DNA from: Pseudomonadota bacterium
Lineage (GTDB): Bacteria; Pseudomonadota; Alphaproteobacteria; Acetobacterales; Acetobacteraceae
Length of the DNA: 64,000 bases
Assembly (NCBI GenBank): GCA_021845595.1
Contig: JAJZVV010000003.1
Coordinates: forward strand, 203,418 to 267,417
Direction of reading: 5' to 3'
Shown here piece by piece: positions 17,715-26,542 of the stretch; position 1 is the first letter of the stretch, and every line of letters begins with the position of its first letter. The notes under the pieces are model-generated. The model saw nothing but the letters and a program-made list of their open reading frames with translations. It did no database searches and was not told where the DNA came from. Both the position numbers and the translations under genes were made by a program.

Positions 17715-18236
17715 ATGAGCACGGCAGCGGAGGCGACAGCAGAGGCGGAGGCCGGTGACAAACCCGCCGGCGGCGGCAAGAAGAAGCTGCTCCTGCTGGC
17801 GGTGCCGCTGCTGCTGGCGGCGGTGGGCGCGGGCCTCTGGTTCACCGGTCTGCTCCCGGGCTGGCTCGGTCTGCGCCACGAGAAGCCGGCGACGGAGGCG
17901 GAGGCGAAGGCCGAGGCGGCGAAGCCGGTCGCGCCGGTCTATGTCGACATGCCCGAAATCATCGTCAATCTGAATGTGACTCCGCGGCGGGAGAGCTTCG
18001 TCAAGCTGAAGGCGCGGCTGGAACTCGCCAAGCCTGCGGACCAGGCGGCGATCACCGCGGCGATGCCGCGGCTGCTCGACCTGTTCAACACCTATCTGCG
18101 CGAGATGCGGCCCGAGGAGCTGCGCGGCTCGGCCGGCACCTACCGGCTGCGCGAGGAGCTCATCGCGCGCGCCAATATCGTTGCCCCGCCGGCGCAGGTG
18201 ATCGACGTGCTCTTCATGGAGATGCTGATCCAATGA
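17715..18236 (+). CDS. fliL: Flagellar basal body-associated protein FliL
   Basis: A 173-residue FliL: a short cytoplasmic Lys-containing N-terminus, one transmembrane helix at about residues 23-46, a charged Glu/Ala linker and a periplasmic FliL domain (VYVDMPEIIVNLN ... FVKLKARLEL ... INVLFMEMLIQ-like end). It surrounds stators and affects torque. AAGGAGAGC precedes the ATG at 17715. Its stop overlaps the fliM start (ATGA). Confidence 0.93.
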   Translation: MSTAAEATAEAEAGDKPAGGGKKKLLLLAVPLLLAAVGAGLWFTGLLPGWLGLRHEKPATEAEAKAEAAKPVAPVYVDMPEIIVNLNVTPRRESFVKLKARLELAKPADQAAITAAMPRLLDLFNTYLREMRPEELRGSAGTYRLREELIARANIVAPPAQVIDVLFMEMLIQ

Positions 18237-19312
18237 GCGGCAGCGGCGAGCCGTCCGACGAAGACCTCGCGGCCGCCTGGGGCGCGGCGGTCGAGGGTGA
18301 GGGCGGTGAGGGCGACGATGCCGCCGCGCCGTCGGTCGAGCCCGCGCGCGTGCTCAATCAGGCCGAGATCGACAGCCTGCTCGGCTTCGACGACAGCCCG
18401 TCCGGCGGCGACCAGAATTCCGGCATCCAGAAGATCATCAGTTCGGGCCTCGTCTCCTACGAGCGCCTGCCGATGCTGGAGATCGTGTTCGACCGGCTGG
18501 TGCGGATCATGTCCACCAGCCTGCGCAATTTCACCAGCGACAATGTCGAGGTTTCGATCGACAACATCCTGTCGCTGCGCTTCGGCGACTATCTCAACTC
18601 CATCCCGCTGCCGGCGATGCTCGCCGTGTTCAAGGCCGAGGAGTGGGACAATTACGGGCTGATGGTGATCGACTCGGCGATGATCTACTCGATCGTCGAC
18701 GTGCTGCTCGGCGGCCGGCGCGGCACCGCGGCGATGCGCATCGAGGGCCGCCCCTACACCACGATCGAGCGGACGCTGGTCGAGCGGATGATCCACGTCG
18801 TGCTGCAGGATCTGTCGGCGAGCTTCGATCCGATCTGTCCGGTGACGTTCCGGTTCGAGCGGCTGGAGGTGAACCCGCGCTTCGCCACCATCAGCCGCCT
18901 GTCCAACGCCGCCGTGCTGGCGCGGCTGCGCATCGACATGGAGGACCGCGGCGGCCAGATGGGCCTCCTGCTCCCGTATGCCACGCTGGAACCGGTGCGC
19001 GAATTGCTGCTGCAGCAGTTCATGGGCGAGAAGTTCGGCCGCGATTCCATCTGGGAAACGCATCTGGCCGAGGAGCTGTGGAACACCGAGCTCGAGCTGT
19101 CGGTGGTGCTCGATGAGCAGGTGATGCGCCTGTCCGACATCATGGCGCTGCAGCCCGGCAGCCGCATCGCGCTCAGCGTCGGCCCGGGCGCGCAGGTGCA
19201 GGTGCGCTGCGCGACGATCCCGCTGTTCGAGGCACGCATCGGCCGGCGCAAGAACCGCGTTGCGGTCCGGATCGAGAACGAGCTCGCACGCGGGCCGATC
19301 TTCGAGCGCTGA
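18233..19312 (+). CDS. fliM: Flagellar motor switch protein FliM
   Basis: A 359-residue C-ring protein. The N-terminal CheY-binding/acidic region contains the LNQAEIDSLLGF motif (about residues 38-50), followed by the CheC-like middle domain (SYERLPMLEIVFDRLVRIMS ... VIDSAMIYSIVDVLLGG) and a C-terminal SpoA domain (LQPGSRIALSVGPGAQVQVRC). It transmits CheY-P binding to rotor switching. Coupled to fliL by ATGA. Confidence 0.97.
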   Translation: MSGSGEPSDEDLAAAWGAAVEGEGGEGDDAAAPSVEPARVLNQAEIDSLLGFDDSPSGGDQNSGIQKIISSGLVSYERLPMLEIVFDRLVRIMSTSLRNFTSDNVEVSIDNILSLRFGDYLNSIPLPAMLAVFKAEEWDNYGLMVIDSAMIYSIVDVLLGGRRGTAAMRIEGRPYTTIERTLVERMIHVVLQDLSASFDPICPVTFRFERLEVNPRFATISRLSNAAVLARLRIDMEDRGGQMGLLLPYATLEPVRELLLQQFMGEKFGRDSIWETHLAEELWNTELELSVVLDEQVMRLSDIMALQPGSRIALSVGPGAQVQVRCATIPLFEARIGRRKNRVAVRIENELARGPIFER

Positions 19313-19358
19313 TGGCTTCAGTGACGAAATCGTAACCGGAAAGGGGCAGGTTCGAAGC

Positions 19359-19814
19359 ATGGGCGGGCTCGAATGGATCCTGGAGGCTGTGTTGGTGGCC
19401 CTGCTTGCAGCCACCCTGGTGCACGCCCTGCGTCTGGAGCGCGCGCTCGGCGTGCTCAAGCGCGACCGGGCGGCGCTCGAGGAACTGGTCGCCGGGTTCA
19501 ACGCTAGCACGCGCCAAGCCGAGGAGGGCATCGAGCGGCTGCGCCAAGTTGCCGATGGTACCGGGCGGCATGTCGCGCGGCAGATCGAAACCGCCAGCGC
19601 GCTGCGCGAGGATCTCGGCTTCCTGATCGATCGTGCGGAGCGCATGGCTGACCGTCTCGACCAGCAGAATCGCACGGCTCGGAGCGGAGGGGGCGAGCCG
19701 GTGCGTCTGCCGTCACTGCCTGTCGCCGCGCCCGACCCCGAGCCGGCCGATGGTCCACGCGTGCGCAGCCAGGCCGAGCGCGATCTCCTGCGCGCGCTGC
19801 GCGTGGCGCGCTGA
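19359..19814 (+). CDS. DUF6468-type membrane protein of the flagellar operon
   Basis: A 151-residue protein with one N-terminal membrane helix (ILEAVLVALLAATLVHAL), a long coiled-coil region (about residues 25-100) and a Pro-rich linker before a conserved-looking end, RSQAERDLLRALRVAR. Proteins of this layout sit between fliM and the motE-like gene in many alphaproteobacteria (DUF6468). No function is established; a scaffold or stator-associated role is suggested only by position. Confidence 0.7.
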   Translation: MGGLEWILEAVLVALLAATLVHALRLERALGVLKRDRAALEELVAGFNASTRQAEEGIERLRQVADGTGRHVARQIETASALREDLGFLIDRAERMADRLDQQNRTARSGGGEPVRLPSLPVAAPDPEPADGPRVRSQAERDLLRALRVAR

Positions 19815-19828
19815 GGGCGGAGGGAACG

Positions 19829-20626
19829 ATGGCTGTCCTGCGCATTCCGGTCCCACGCTTGCTGCCGATTACGATCGCGACGCTCGCCCTGGTGCTGACG
19901 CTGAAATCGGTCGCGCTGGTGCGGGCCGCCGGCACCGCGGCGGAACCGGCCGGGGCGCCGGCGGCGGAGACCCAGCCTGCCGGCGGCCAGCTCACCGAGA
20001 CGAAGCCGGCCGAGGCGAAACCCGGCGATGCGAAGTCTGCGGACGCCAAGCCGGCCGAGGCGAAGCCGCCGGCGGCGAAGACGGGCTCGCCATCGCCGCC
20101 CGACGCCGCAGGCGCGGCGCCGAAGCGCGATGTGGCCGCGGCGAAGGCCGCGCCGGACCAGGAGCCGGCCGCGGTTGCCACGCCGCTGCCGTCGGGCGGG
20201 GCTCCGGTGAGCGACAGCGAGAAAGCGCTGCTGCTCGATCTGCGCCATCGCCGCCAGGAGCTCGATCAGCAGAGCGCGGCGGTGCAGGCGCGCGAAGCGG
20301 CGCTGGCGGCGGCCGAGAAGCGCATCACGGCGCGCCTCGACGAACTCGCCAGCCTGCAGCGCAAGCTGGAGACGCTGGATGCATCGCGCAAGCAGCGCGA
20401 GGAAGCGAACTGGCGCGGCCTGGTCAAGACCTACGAAACCATGCGTCCGCGCGATGCCGCGACGATTTTCAACGATCTCGAAATGGATGTTCTGCTCCCG
20501 GTGATGGATCGCATGAAAGAGGCGCGGGCGGCGGCGATCCTGGCGGCGATGCAGCCGGACAAGGCGCGGGCGCTGACCGCCAAGCTCGCGGAGACACGCC
20601 TGCACCCGACCAACGCCGGCGGCTGA
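19829..20626 (+). CDS. MotE-like protein (MgtE N-domain-like flagellar protein)
   Basis: 265 residues. An N-terminal signal-anchor is followed by a long Pro/Ala/Lys/Glu linker rich in EAKP repeats (about residues 40-125), a coiled coil (LLLDLRHRRQELDQQ through LETLDASRK) and a C-terminal MgtE N-domain-like helical fold (TYETMRPRDAATIFNDLEMDVLLPVMDRMK ... AAILAAMQPDKARALTAKL). This matches MotE, the periplasmic chaperone of MotC in rhizobia. No motC is in the window, so the exact partner is unknown. Confidence 0.78.
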   Translation: MAVLRIPVPRLLPITIATLALVLTLKSVALVRAAGTAAEPAGAPAAETQPAGGQLTETKPAEAKPGDAKSADAKPAEAKPPAAKTGSPSPPDAAGAAPKRDVAAAKAAPDQEPAAVATPLPSGGAPVSDSEKALLLDLRHRRQELDQQSAAVQAREAALAAAEKRITARLDELASLQRKLETLDASRKQREEANWRGLVKTYETMRPRDAATIFNDLEMDVLLPVMDRMKEARAAAILAAMQPDKARALTAKLAETRLHPTNAGG

Positions 20627-20657
20627 GCGCTGCCGCCAGGAGACCAGAGGAGACGAC

Positions 20658-21044
20658 ATGGCTATCGACAAGTCGATGAACGTGCTCATCGTCGATGACT
20701 ACAAGACGATGCTCCGCATCATCCGCAATCTGCTCAAGCAGATCGATTTCAACAACGTCGAAGAGGCGACCGACGGGGCGGAGGCGCTGGGCAAGCTGCG
20801 CGTGGGGAATTTCGGCCTCGTGATCAGCGACTGGAACATGCAGCCGATGACCGGGCTGCAGCTGCTGCAGGAAGTGCGCGCGGATGGAAGGCTCAAATCG
20901 ACGCCGTTCATCATGATCACGGCGGAGAGCAAGGCGGAGAACGTCGTCGCCGCCAAGCAGGCCGGCGTCTCGAACTACATCGTCAAGCCGTTCAACGCCG
21001 AGACGCTGAAGGAGAAGATCGAGAAGGTGCTCGGCCATGCATGA
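20658..21044 (+). CDS. cheY: Chemotaxis response regulator CheY
   Basis: A 128-residue single receiver domain with all active-site residues: acidic pair D13-D14 (VDDYKTM), phospho-acceptor D58 (ISDWNM), T88 (ITAES) and K110 (VKPF). It is very close to enteric CheY in the beta-3/alpha-3 region, so it probably binds FliM. It starts after a clear AGGAGA site and overlaps cheZ by 8 bp. Confidence 0.95.
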   Translation: MAIDKSMNVLIVDDYKTMLRIIRNLLKQIDFNNVEEATDGAEALGKLRVGNFGLVISDWNMQPMTGLQLLQEVRADGRLKSTPFIMITAESKAENVVAAKQAGVSNYIVKPFNAETLKEKIEKVLGHA

Positions 21045-21678
21045 CGCCGCGCTGTCCGACCAGGCTTCCCTCGACGCGCTGGCGGCCCGTCTCGCCGAGT
21101 TGCGCGGCCGCTATCCGGCGGCGGATCCGGCGATGGTGGCCGAGGTCGTCCGGGCTGTTCTGGCCAGCATGCAGGGAGATCTGACGCCGAAGGAGGCGGT
21201 GCTGCTCGCCGGCGTCGAGGATCTCGCGCGCACCATCGCCAACGCCAAGGACGAGATCGCGGCCGTCGGCGTCGACGAGATCACCGACAATCACATTCCC
21301 TCCGCGACCGACGAGCTGGACGCCATCGTGCAGCACACCGCCGCGGCGACGGATCAGATCCTGGAGACCTGCGAAACGCTTGATCGCGTGGCCGGCGCGC
21401 TCGATGGCGAACTCGCGGCGAGCCTGCAGGATGCGACGACGCGCATCTATGAGGCATGCAGCTTCCAGGACATCACCGGCCAGCGGATCACCAAGGTGGT
21501 GGCGACGCTGAAGACGATCGAATCCAAGGTCGCCCACATCGTTGCCGTCGTCGGCGGCGCCGGGGCCGAGGCGTCGGCGCCGGTCTCGGCGGACGCGGCG
21601 CTGCTGAACGGGCCGCAATTGCCCGCCAATGCGATGGACCAGTCCGACATCGATCGGCTGCTGGCGAGCTTTGATTGA
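21037..21678 (+). CDS. cheZ: CheY-P phosphatase CheZ
   Basis: A 213-residue helical CheZ. The catalytic helix reads CSFQDITGQRITKV with D145 and Q149 at the places of the E. coli D143/Q147 pair, and the C-terminal CheY-binding tail reads MDQSDIDRLLASFD. It removes phosphate from CheY-P. The overlap with cheY implies coupled translation. Its TGA overlaps the in-frame TTG of the next gene. Confidence 0.93.
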   Translation: MHDAALSDQASLDALAARLAELRGRYPAADPAMVAEVVRAVLASMQGDLTPKEAVLLAGVEDLARTIANAKDEIAAVGVDEITDNHIPSATDELDAIVQHTAAATDQILETCETLDRVAGALDGELAASLQDATTRIYEACSFQDITGQRITKVVATLKTIESKVAHIVAVVGGAGAEASAPVSADAALLNGPQLPANAMDQSDIDRLLASFD

Positions 21679-21686
21679 GCGCGCCG

Positions 21687-24600
21687 ATGCCGGGTCGCAT
21701 CCGCCACGCTGCCCTTGTCCGCGCGCTGGCCACCGCCATCGCCGTCGCGTGGTCCCCGGCCTTGCACGCGGGTGCACCGTCCGCGCCCGCGGCTCCGGTT
21801 GCGGCGCGCACCGGCGATCATCCCGGCTTCGGCCGCGTGGTATTCGATTTCCCAGCCTACACGCGGTTCCGCCTGAAGCGCCAGGGCGATCACGTGGTGC
21901 TGCAGTTCGACACCGCGGCGCCGATCAGTGCCGGCGGCGCGCCGCCGCGTAACATGCGCGCGATCACCGGCGGACCCGGCACGGCGATGCTCGACCTCGC
22001 GCCTGGCGCCAGCGTGCGCACGATGCGGATCGGCAATCGCGTCATCGTCGATGCGCTCGATCCAGCTCGCGCCCGGCCCGCCGAGAGCCGCGCCGCGTCC
22101 AGCGCTCCGTCGCGTGCGCCGGCGCACGGCGTCGCCCCGGCTGGAACCCAGCCGGCGGGTGCTGTCCAATCCGCCGCGGCTGCCGCCAAGCCCGTCGCGG
22201 CCGAGGCCCCGGCCGCAGCGGACAAGCCCCCGGCGCCGTCGCCAGCCAGGCAGGCCGAGGCTCCGGCCACGAACCCGGCCGCGGCGGCACCGGCCGAACC
22301 CGCGCAACCGGGCAGCGCCGCTCCCGCCCCCCAGGCCGGTGCCGCCCCGCAGGCTGCAGCCGCCCCGCCTGCTGGTGCCCCGGTCGCCGGCGCTCCGGCG
22401 CCACCGGTCGTGATTCCCGCGGACCTGGTGCCGGCGAGCGTGCCCGATATGACCAGCCCGGTCGCGCTCTCCGCGGCACGCGCGGTGCTGCCGCCCGGCG
22501 CTCCCGGCCAAGCGATGGCGCTGCCCTTCGCACCCGAGACCGCAGCGGCCGCCTTCCGCCGCGCCGGCCAGGGCCTCATCGTGTTTGACGAGCGCCGCCC
22601 GATCGATCTCGCCGCCATGCACGACGATCCCGTTTTCCACGGCGGCTCGATCGAACTGCTGGCGGATGCGACGGTGCTGCATCTGCCCCTGCCGCAAGGG
22701 CAGGAGATCGGGCTGATCCGGATCCGGTCCGGCTGGGTGGTGAATGTGCTGCCCGGGCGCCTGACGCTGCATCCGATCGAACCGACGATGGCCGGGGATG
22801 ATATCCGCCTGCCGCTCGCCGCCCCGGGAGCGGTCGTGAGCCTGCGCGATCCGGAGACGGGCGCGACACTGCTCGTCGGCACCGCGCGCAAGCCCGGTGA
22901 CGGTGTGGCGACGCTGCGGCAGACGCCGGAATTCCGCCTGCTGCCGTCCTGGCAGGGGGTGGTAGTCGAGCCGATCTCAGATCGGCCCGTGCTGCGCGCC
23001 GAGCAGAGCGGGTTCCTCCTGACCGCCTCCGACCCGCACGGGCATGGGCTCGCGATCTCGCCGATGACACCGGCGACCAATGCCCTGGCCGAGGCCAGCG
23101 CGCTCACGCGCAGTTTCGATTTTCCGCCGCTCTCGACCGAGGCGCTGATCCGGCGGCTGCAGGCCGAGGTCAGCACCGCCGGCGCGGCGCCGCCGCCGGC
23201 CCGGCTGCAGCCGCGCAAGGCCGCGGCCGAGGCGATGATCGGGCTCGGCATCGATGCCGAGGCCGAAGCCGTGCTGCGGCTGGCGATGACGGAGGATCCG
23301 CGCGGCGCCGCCGATGCACAGGCCGCCGGCCTCGCGGCGGTGGCCGCGATCCTCGCCGGCCGGCTGGATGAGGCGGGCGCGATCGACGATCCGCGGTTGA
23401 ACGGTACCGACGAGATCGCGCTCTGGCGCGCGGTGCGGACCGCGATGGTGCAGGAGGGCGCCCCGGATGCCGCGGCAACTTTCGCCGCCACGGCGCCGCT
23501 GGTGCTCGCTTATCCCGAGGCGCTGCGCGCGCGGCTGCTGCCGCTCATCGCCGAGACAATGGTGCTCGGCGGTCAGACCAAGGCCGCGGAGGCCCTGCTC
23601 CACGCGCGCAAGGACGACCCGACGCTCGTGCTTGCGCGCGGGCTGCTGGCGGAAGCTCGCGGGGACCGCAAGGCCGCCCTGGCGGTTTTCGACGCGCTTG
23701 CCCAGGGCCGCGACCGGCTCGACCGCGCGCGGGCGGCACGGCGCGCGGTCGAACTCCGCCTCGCCGATGGCGCGCTGAGCCCGATGCAGGCAGCCGATGC
23801 CGAGGAGAAGCTGATCTATTCCTGGCGCGGCGACCGGCGCGAACTCGATCTCCGCCTGCGCATCGCCGAGCTGCGCCAGCGCGCCGGACAATGGCGCCAG
23901 GCGCTGGCCATGCTGCGCGAGACCGAAGCCGCCTTTCCGGAGCAGCGGCTGGCGATCCACACACGCCTCACCGACGCCTTCGCCAGCATGCAGCGCGGCG
24001 ACCAGGCGACCAAGATGTCGCCGCTCGATCTCGTCGCGATGGTGCAGGAGAATCCCGATCTGCTGCCCGATGGCCCGGGATCCGAAGCGATCGCGAGCAC
24101 GTTCGCCGACCGGCTCGCCGCGCTCGACCTGCTGCAGCAGGCGGACCCGGTCTTCACCAAGCTGATGCATGCCGCGACCGGCGTCGGCGCGCGCGCCGAG
24201 TTCGGCGCCCGGCTGGCGCAGCTTCGCCTCGAGGACGGCAAGGCCGCCGGCGCGCTCTCCGCGCTCGCCGAGTCGCAGGGCGAGGGCCTGAGTCCGGCGC
24301 TGGCCGAACGGCGCACATTGCTGTTCGCCCGTGCCTCCGCCGCGACCGGTGGCACCGAGAAGGCGATCGCGGCGCTCGCCGGCCTGACCTCGCCGGCGGC
24401 GGACGAGACCCGCGCCGGCATCCTGGAGGCGGCGAAGGACTGGAAGGGCGCGGAGGCCGCACTCGGCGCCTACGCCGCGAAAACCGTTCCGCCCAGCGGG
24501 CCGCTCGACGAAGGCCAGGCCCGCATCCTGCTGCGCCTCGCCTCCGCCGCCGCGCAGGCCGGCGACGAGGCGATGCTGGCGTCGCTGCGCCAGCAGGACC

Positions 24601-24764
24601 TCGCGCGCCTGCCGGAAGGCCCGAGTGCGGCCATGTTCCGGATGCTGACCGAAAGCCCGGTCCGCGGTGTCGCCGATCTCGCCCGGTCGGCGAAGGAGGC
24701 GGAAGCGGCGCGGGCCCTGCCGCAGGCGATCCAGGCGCTCGCCGCCAACGGCGCCGCGAAATAG
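21687..24764 (+). CDS. Large periplasmic TPR-repeat protein of unknown function
   Basis: About 1025 residues, starting at ATG 21687 (a TTG at 21675 overlapping the cheZ stop would add four residues). A signal peptide (VRALATAIAVAWSPALHAG) is followed by a conserved beta-type segment (GFGRVVFDFPAYTRFRLKRQGDHVVLQF), a Pro/Ala-rich linker (about residues 130-260), another beta-rich region and a long helical TPR/alpha-solenoid from about residue 480 to the end. Similar large proteins follow cheZ in other Rhodospirillales. The location suggests an envelope role in motility; no function is known. Confidence 0.7.
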   Translation: MPGRIRHAALVRALATAIAVAWSPALHAGAPSAPAAPVAARTGDHPGFGRVVFDFPAYTRFRLKRQGDHVVLQFDTAAPISAGGAPPRNMRAITGGPGTAMLDLAPGASVRTMRIGNRVIVDALDPARARPAESRAASSAPSRAPAHGVAPAGTQPAGAVQSAAAAAKPVAAEAPAAADKPPAPSPARQAEAPATNPAAAAPAEPAQPGSAAPAPQAGAAPQAAAAPPAGAPVAGAPAPPVVIPADLVPASVPDMTSPVALSAARAVLPPGAPGQAMALPFAPETAAAAFRRAGQGLIVFDERRPIDLAAMHDDPVFHGGSIELLADATVLHLPLPQGQEIGLIRIRSGWVVNVLPGRLTLHPIEPTMAGDDIRLPLAAPGAVVSLRDPETGATLLVGTARKPGDGVATLRQTPEFRLLPSWQGVVVEPISDRPVLRAEQSGFLLTASDPHGHGLAISPMTPATNALAEASALTRSFDFPPLSTEALIRRLQAEVSTAGAAPPPARLQPRKAAAEAMIGLGIDAEAEAVLRLAMTEDPRGAADAQAAGLAAVAAILAGRLDEAGAIDDPRLNGTDEIALWRAVRTAMVQEGAPDAAATFAATAPLVLAYPEALRARLLPLIAETMVLGGQTKAAEALLHARKDDPTLVLARGLLAEARGDRKAALAVFDALAQGRDRLDRARAARRAVELRLADGALSPMQAADAEEKLIYSWRGDRRELDLRLRIAELRQRAGQWRQALAMLRETEAAFPEQRLAIHTRLTDAFASMQRGDQATKMSPLDLVAMVQENPDLLPDGPGSEAIASTFADRLAALDLLQQADPVFTKLMHAATGVGARAEFGARLAQLRLEDGKAAGALSALAESQGEGLSPALAERRTLLFARASAATGGTEKAIAALAGLTSPAADETRAGILEAAKDWKGAEAALGAYAAKTVPPSGPLDEGQARILLRLASAAAQAGDEAMLASLRQQDLARLPEGPSAAMFRMLTESPVRGVADLARSAKEAEAARALPQAIQALAANGAAK

Positions 24765-24908
24765 CGGCCCCCGGCCGCGCTGCCGCGGCGTATCAGAGCC
24801 ACGAAATTTGCGCTTGCGTTTGCCGGCCGTTTTGCCCATTTTCCGCGGCCTTGGCCGAAGGGGGCGACATGCCCAACAGGCCGTCTGCTGGTTGGAAGGG
24901 AGTCCGTG

Positions 24909-25361
24909 ATGGACGCACTCACGCAACTGGGGATGGTCTCGGACGTTCCGAGCGAGAACCAGGTACTGCCGCCCGCCTCCGAGGAGGAGAGCAAGGATTA
25001 TTTCGTCGAACGCGACGGCCAGAAATTCGCGGGCATGCATTTGCTCGTCGATCTCTGGGGCGCGCGCGGGCTCGACGAACCGACGCGCATCGACGCCGCG
25101 TTGCGGACCGCGGCAGAGGCCGCCGGTGCTACGATCCTGCATGGGCATTTCCACCATTTCTCGCCGAACGGCGGCGTCTCCGGCGTGCTCGTGCTGGCGG
25201 AGAGCCATATCTCCATCCATACGTGGCCGGAACGGGATTTCGCCGCGATCGACATCTTCATGTGCGGCGCGTGCGATCCGTACAAGTCGATCCCCGCGAT
25301 CGAAGCCGCCTTCTCCGCCGAGCGGGTCGTGCTGAGCGAGCAGCGGCGCGGCCTGATCTGA
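24909..25361 (+). CDS. speD: S-adenosylmethionine decarboxylase proenzyme
   Basis: A 150-residue prokaryotic SpeD that makes decarboxylated SAM, the aminopropyl donor for spermidine. The self-cleavage site is visible as E98-S99 in LAESHISIHTWPE; Ser99 becomes the pyruvoyl group. H104 and C119 (FMCGAC) match catalytic positions. AAGGGAG precedes GTGATG; I use the ATG at 24909. About 30 extra N-terminal residues precede the usual family start (FAGMHLLVDLWG). It pairs with speE across a repeat block. Confidence 0.95.
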   Translation: MDALTQLGMVSDVPSENQVLPPASEEESKDYFVERDGQKFAGMHLLVDLWGARGLDEPTRIDAALRTAAEAAGATILHGHFHHFSPNGGVSGVLVLAESHISIHTWPERDFAAIDIFMCGACDPYKSIPAIEAAFSAERVVLSEQRRGLI

Positions 25362-25365
25362 TCCT

Positions 25366-25594
25366 CTAGAGCGTGATGACCGAAGGTGGGATCGCCGTAG
25401 GTCTGAATCACGCGATCAAACAGAGAGCTAGAGTGGGATGGCGGAGCGAAGGCGATGTCATCCCGCTCTAGAGCACGGTCCGACTTGATGGGATCATCAG
25501 GTCGGACCGTGCTCTAGAAACATATGAATCTAGAGCAACTTACCCCCGATCTGCCCGAGCCGGAACGGCTCGATCAGATCGGGGGTTGCTCTAG
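25366..25594. repeat. Block of TAGAGC palindromic elements between speD and speE
   Basis: Consecutive imperfect palindromes, each bounded by CTAG: one beginning CTAGAGCGTGAT at 25366; one at 25428-25471 (CTAGAGTGGGATG / CATCCCGCTCTAG); one at 25468-25517 (CTAGAGCACGGTCCGAC and its complement); and one at 25530-25594 (arms beginning CTAGAGCAAC). They would fold as strong hairpins in RNA. The last two recur together at 27366-27495. I found no protein in them. Confidence 0.85.
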
Positions 25595-25658
25595 CCCATT
25601 GGACCCGAACGGCCCGGGCGGTGACGTCCGGGCCGTTGCGTTTGCAGGAGACGCACCC

Positions 25659-26540
25659 ATGACCGCCGAGGCCGCGCGCGCCGACACTTGGCTGAACGAG
25701 ACGCTGTACCCCGACTGGGGCCAGCGCTTCCGCATCGTGCGCGAGCTCGCGCGCGTGCGGAGCCCGTTCCAGGACATCGTCATCTTCGAGAGCGCGTCGC
25801 ACGGTCGCGTGATGGTGCTGGACGGAGTGATCCAGATCACCGAGGCGGATGAGTTCGTCTATCAGGAAATGCTCGCGCATGTGCCGCTGATCGCACACGG
25901 CGCCGCGCGCAGCGTGCTCATCATCGGCGCCGGCGACGGCGGCGTGCTGCGGCGCGTGCTGCAGCACCGGTCGGTGACGCGCGCGGTGATGGTCGAGATC
26001 GACGGCGACGTCATCCGCCTGTCGAAGGAATTCCTGCCCGCGATCGGCGGCGATGCGTGGCACGACCGGCGTGCGGAGGTGATCGTCGGCGACGGCATCG
26101 ACTATGTGAAGCGCGCCGCCGATGCCAGCTTCGATGCCATCATCGTCGACAGCACCGACCCGATCGGGGTCGGCGAGGTGCTGTTCACCGACGAATTCTA
26201 CGCCAATTGCGCCCGCATCCTGACCGCGCGCGGGCTGGTCGTGAACCAGTGCGGCGTGCCCTTCATGCAGGCGGACGAGTTGCGCGAGACCAGCGCGCGG
26301 CGGGCGCGCTTCTTTCCGCATGTCGGCGCCTATGTCGCGGCGGTGCCGACCTACGTCGGCGGGTTCATGACGCTCGGCTTCGCCGCCAAGGCGAGCGGGC
26401 TCGACGCGGTGCCGCTCGGCGAGTTGCGCGCGCGCGCGGAAGCGGCGGGCATTCTCGGCACCACGCGCTACTGGACGCCGGAGATGCAGCTCGGCGCGTT
26501 CACCTTGCCACCCTACATCGCGGCGCACCTGCCGCGATGA
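25659..26540 (+). CDS. speE: Spermidine synthase
   Basis: A 293-residue aminopropyltransferase joining decarboxylated SAM to putrescine. Motifs are YQEMLAHVP, the nucleotide loop IIGAGDGGVLRRVL, MVEIDGDVI, and the active-site DSTDPIGVGEVLF. The start is the ATG at 25659 after GCAGGAGACG; the frame upstream to 25524 runs through the palindromic repeat and is not gene-like. It works with speD; the intervening repeats may separate or tune the two transcripts. Confidence 0.95.
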   Translation: MTAEAARADTWLNETLYPDWGQRFRIVRELARVRSPFQDIVIFESASHGRVMVLDGVIQITEADEFVYQEMLAHVPLIAHGAARSVLIIGAGDGGVLRRVLQHRSVTRAVMVEIDGDVIRLSKEFLPAIGGDAWHDRRAEVIVGDGIDYVKRAADASFDAIIVDSTDPIGVGEVLFTDEFYANCARILTARGLVVNQCGVPFMQADELRETSARRARFFPHVGAYVAAVPTYVGGFMTLGFAAKASGLDAVPLGELRARAEAAGILGTTRYWTPEMQLGAFTLPPYIAAHLPR

Positions 26541-26542
26541 GC

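Noticed and set aside
18140..20689. Long minus-strand frame opposite fliM to motE-like
   Set aside because: Arg/His/Gln-rich composition typical of antisense frames in high-GC DNA; it overlaps clear flagellar genes.
22977..25220. Long minus-strand frame opposite the TPR protein and speD
   Set aside because: Antisense shadow with low-complexity Arg/Gly composition and no domain.
25366..25594. CRISPR array in the repeat block
   Set aside because: The units are palindromes of different length without regular spacers, and no cas genes are present.
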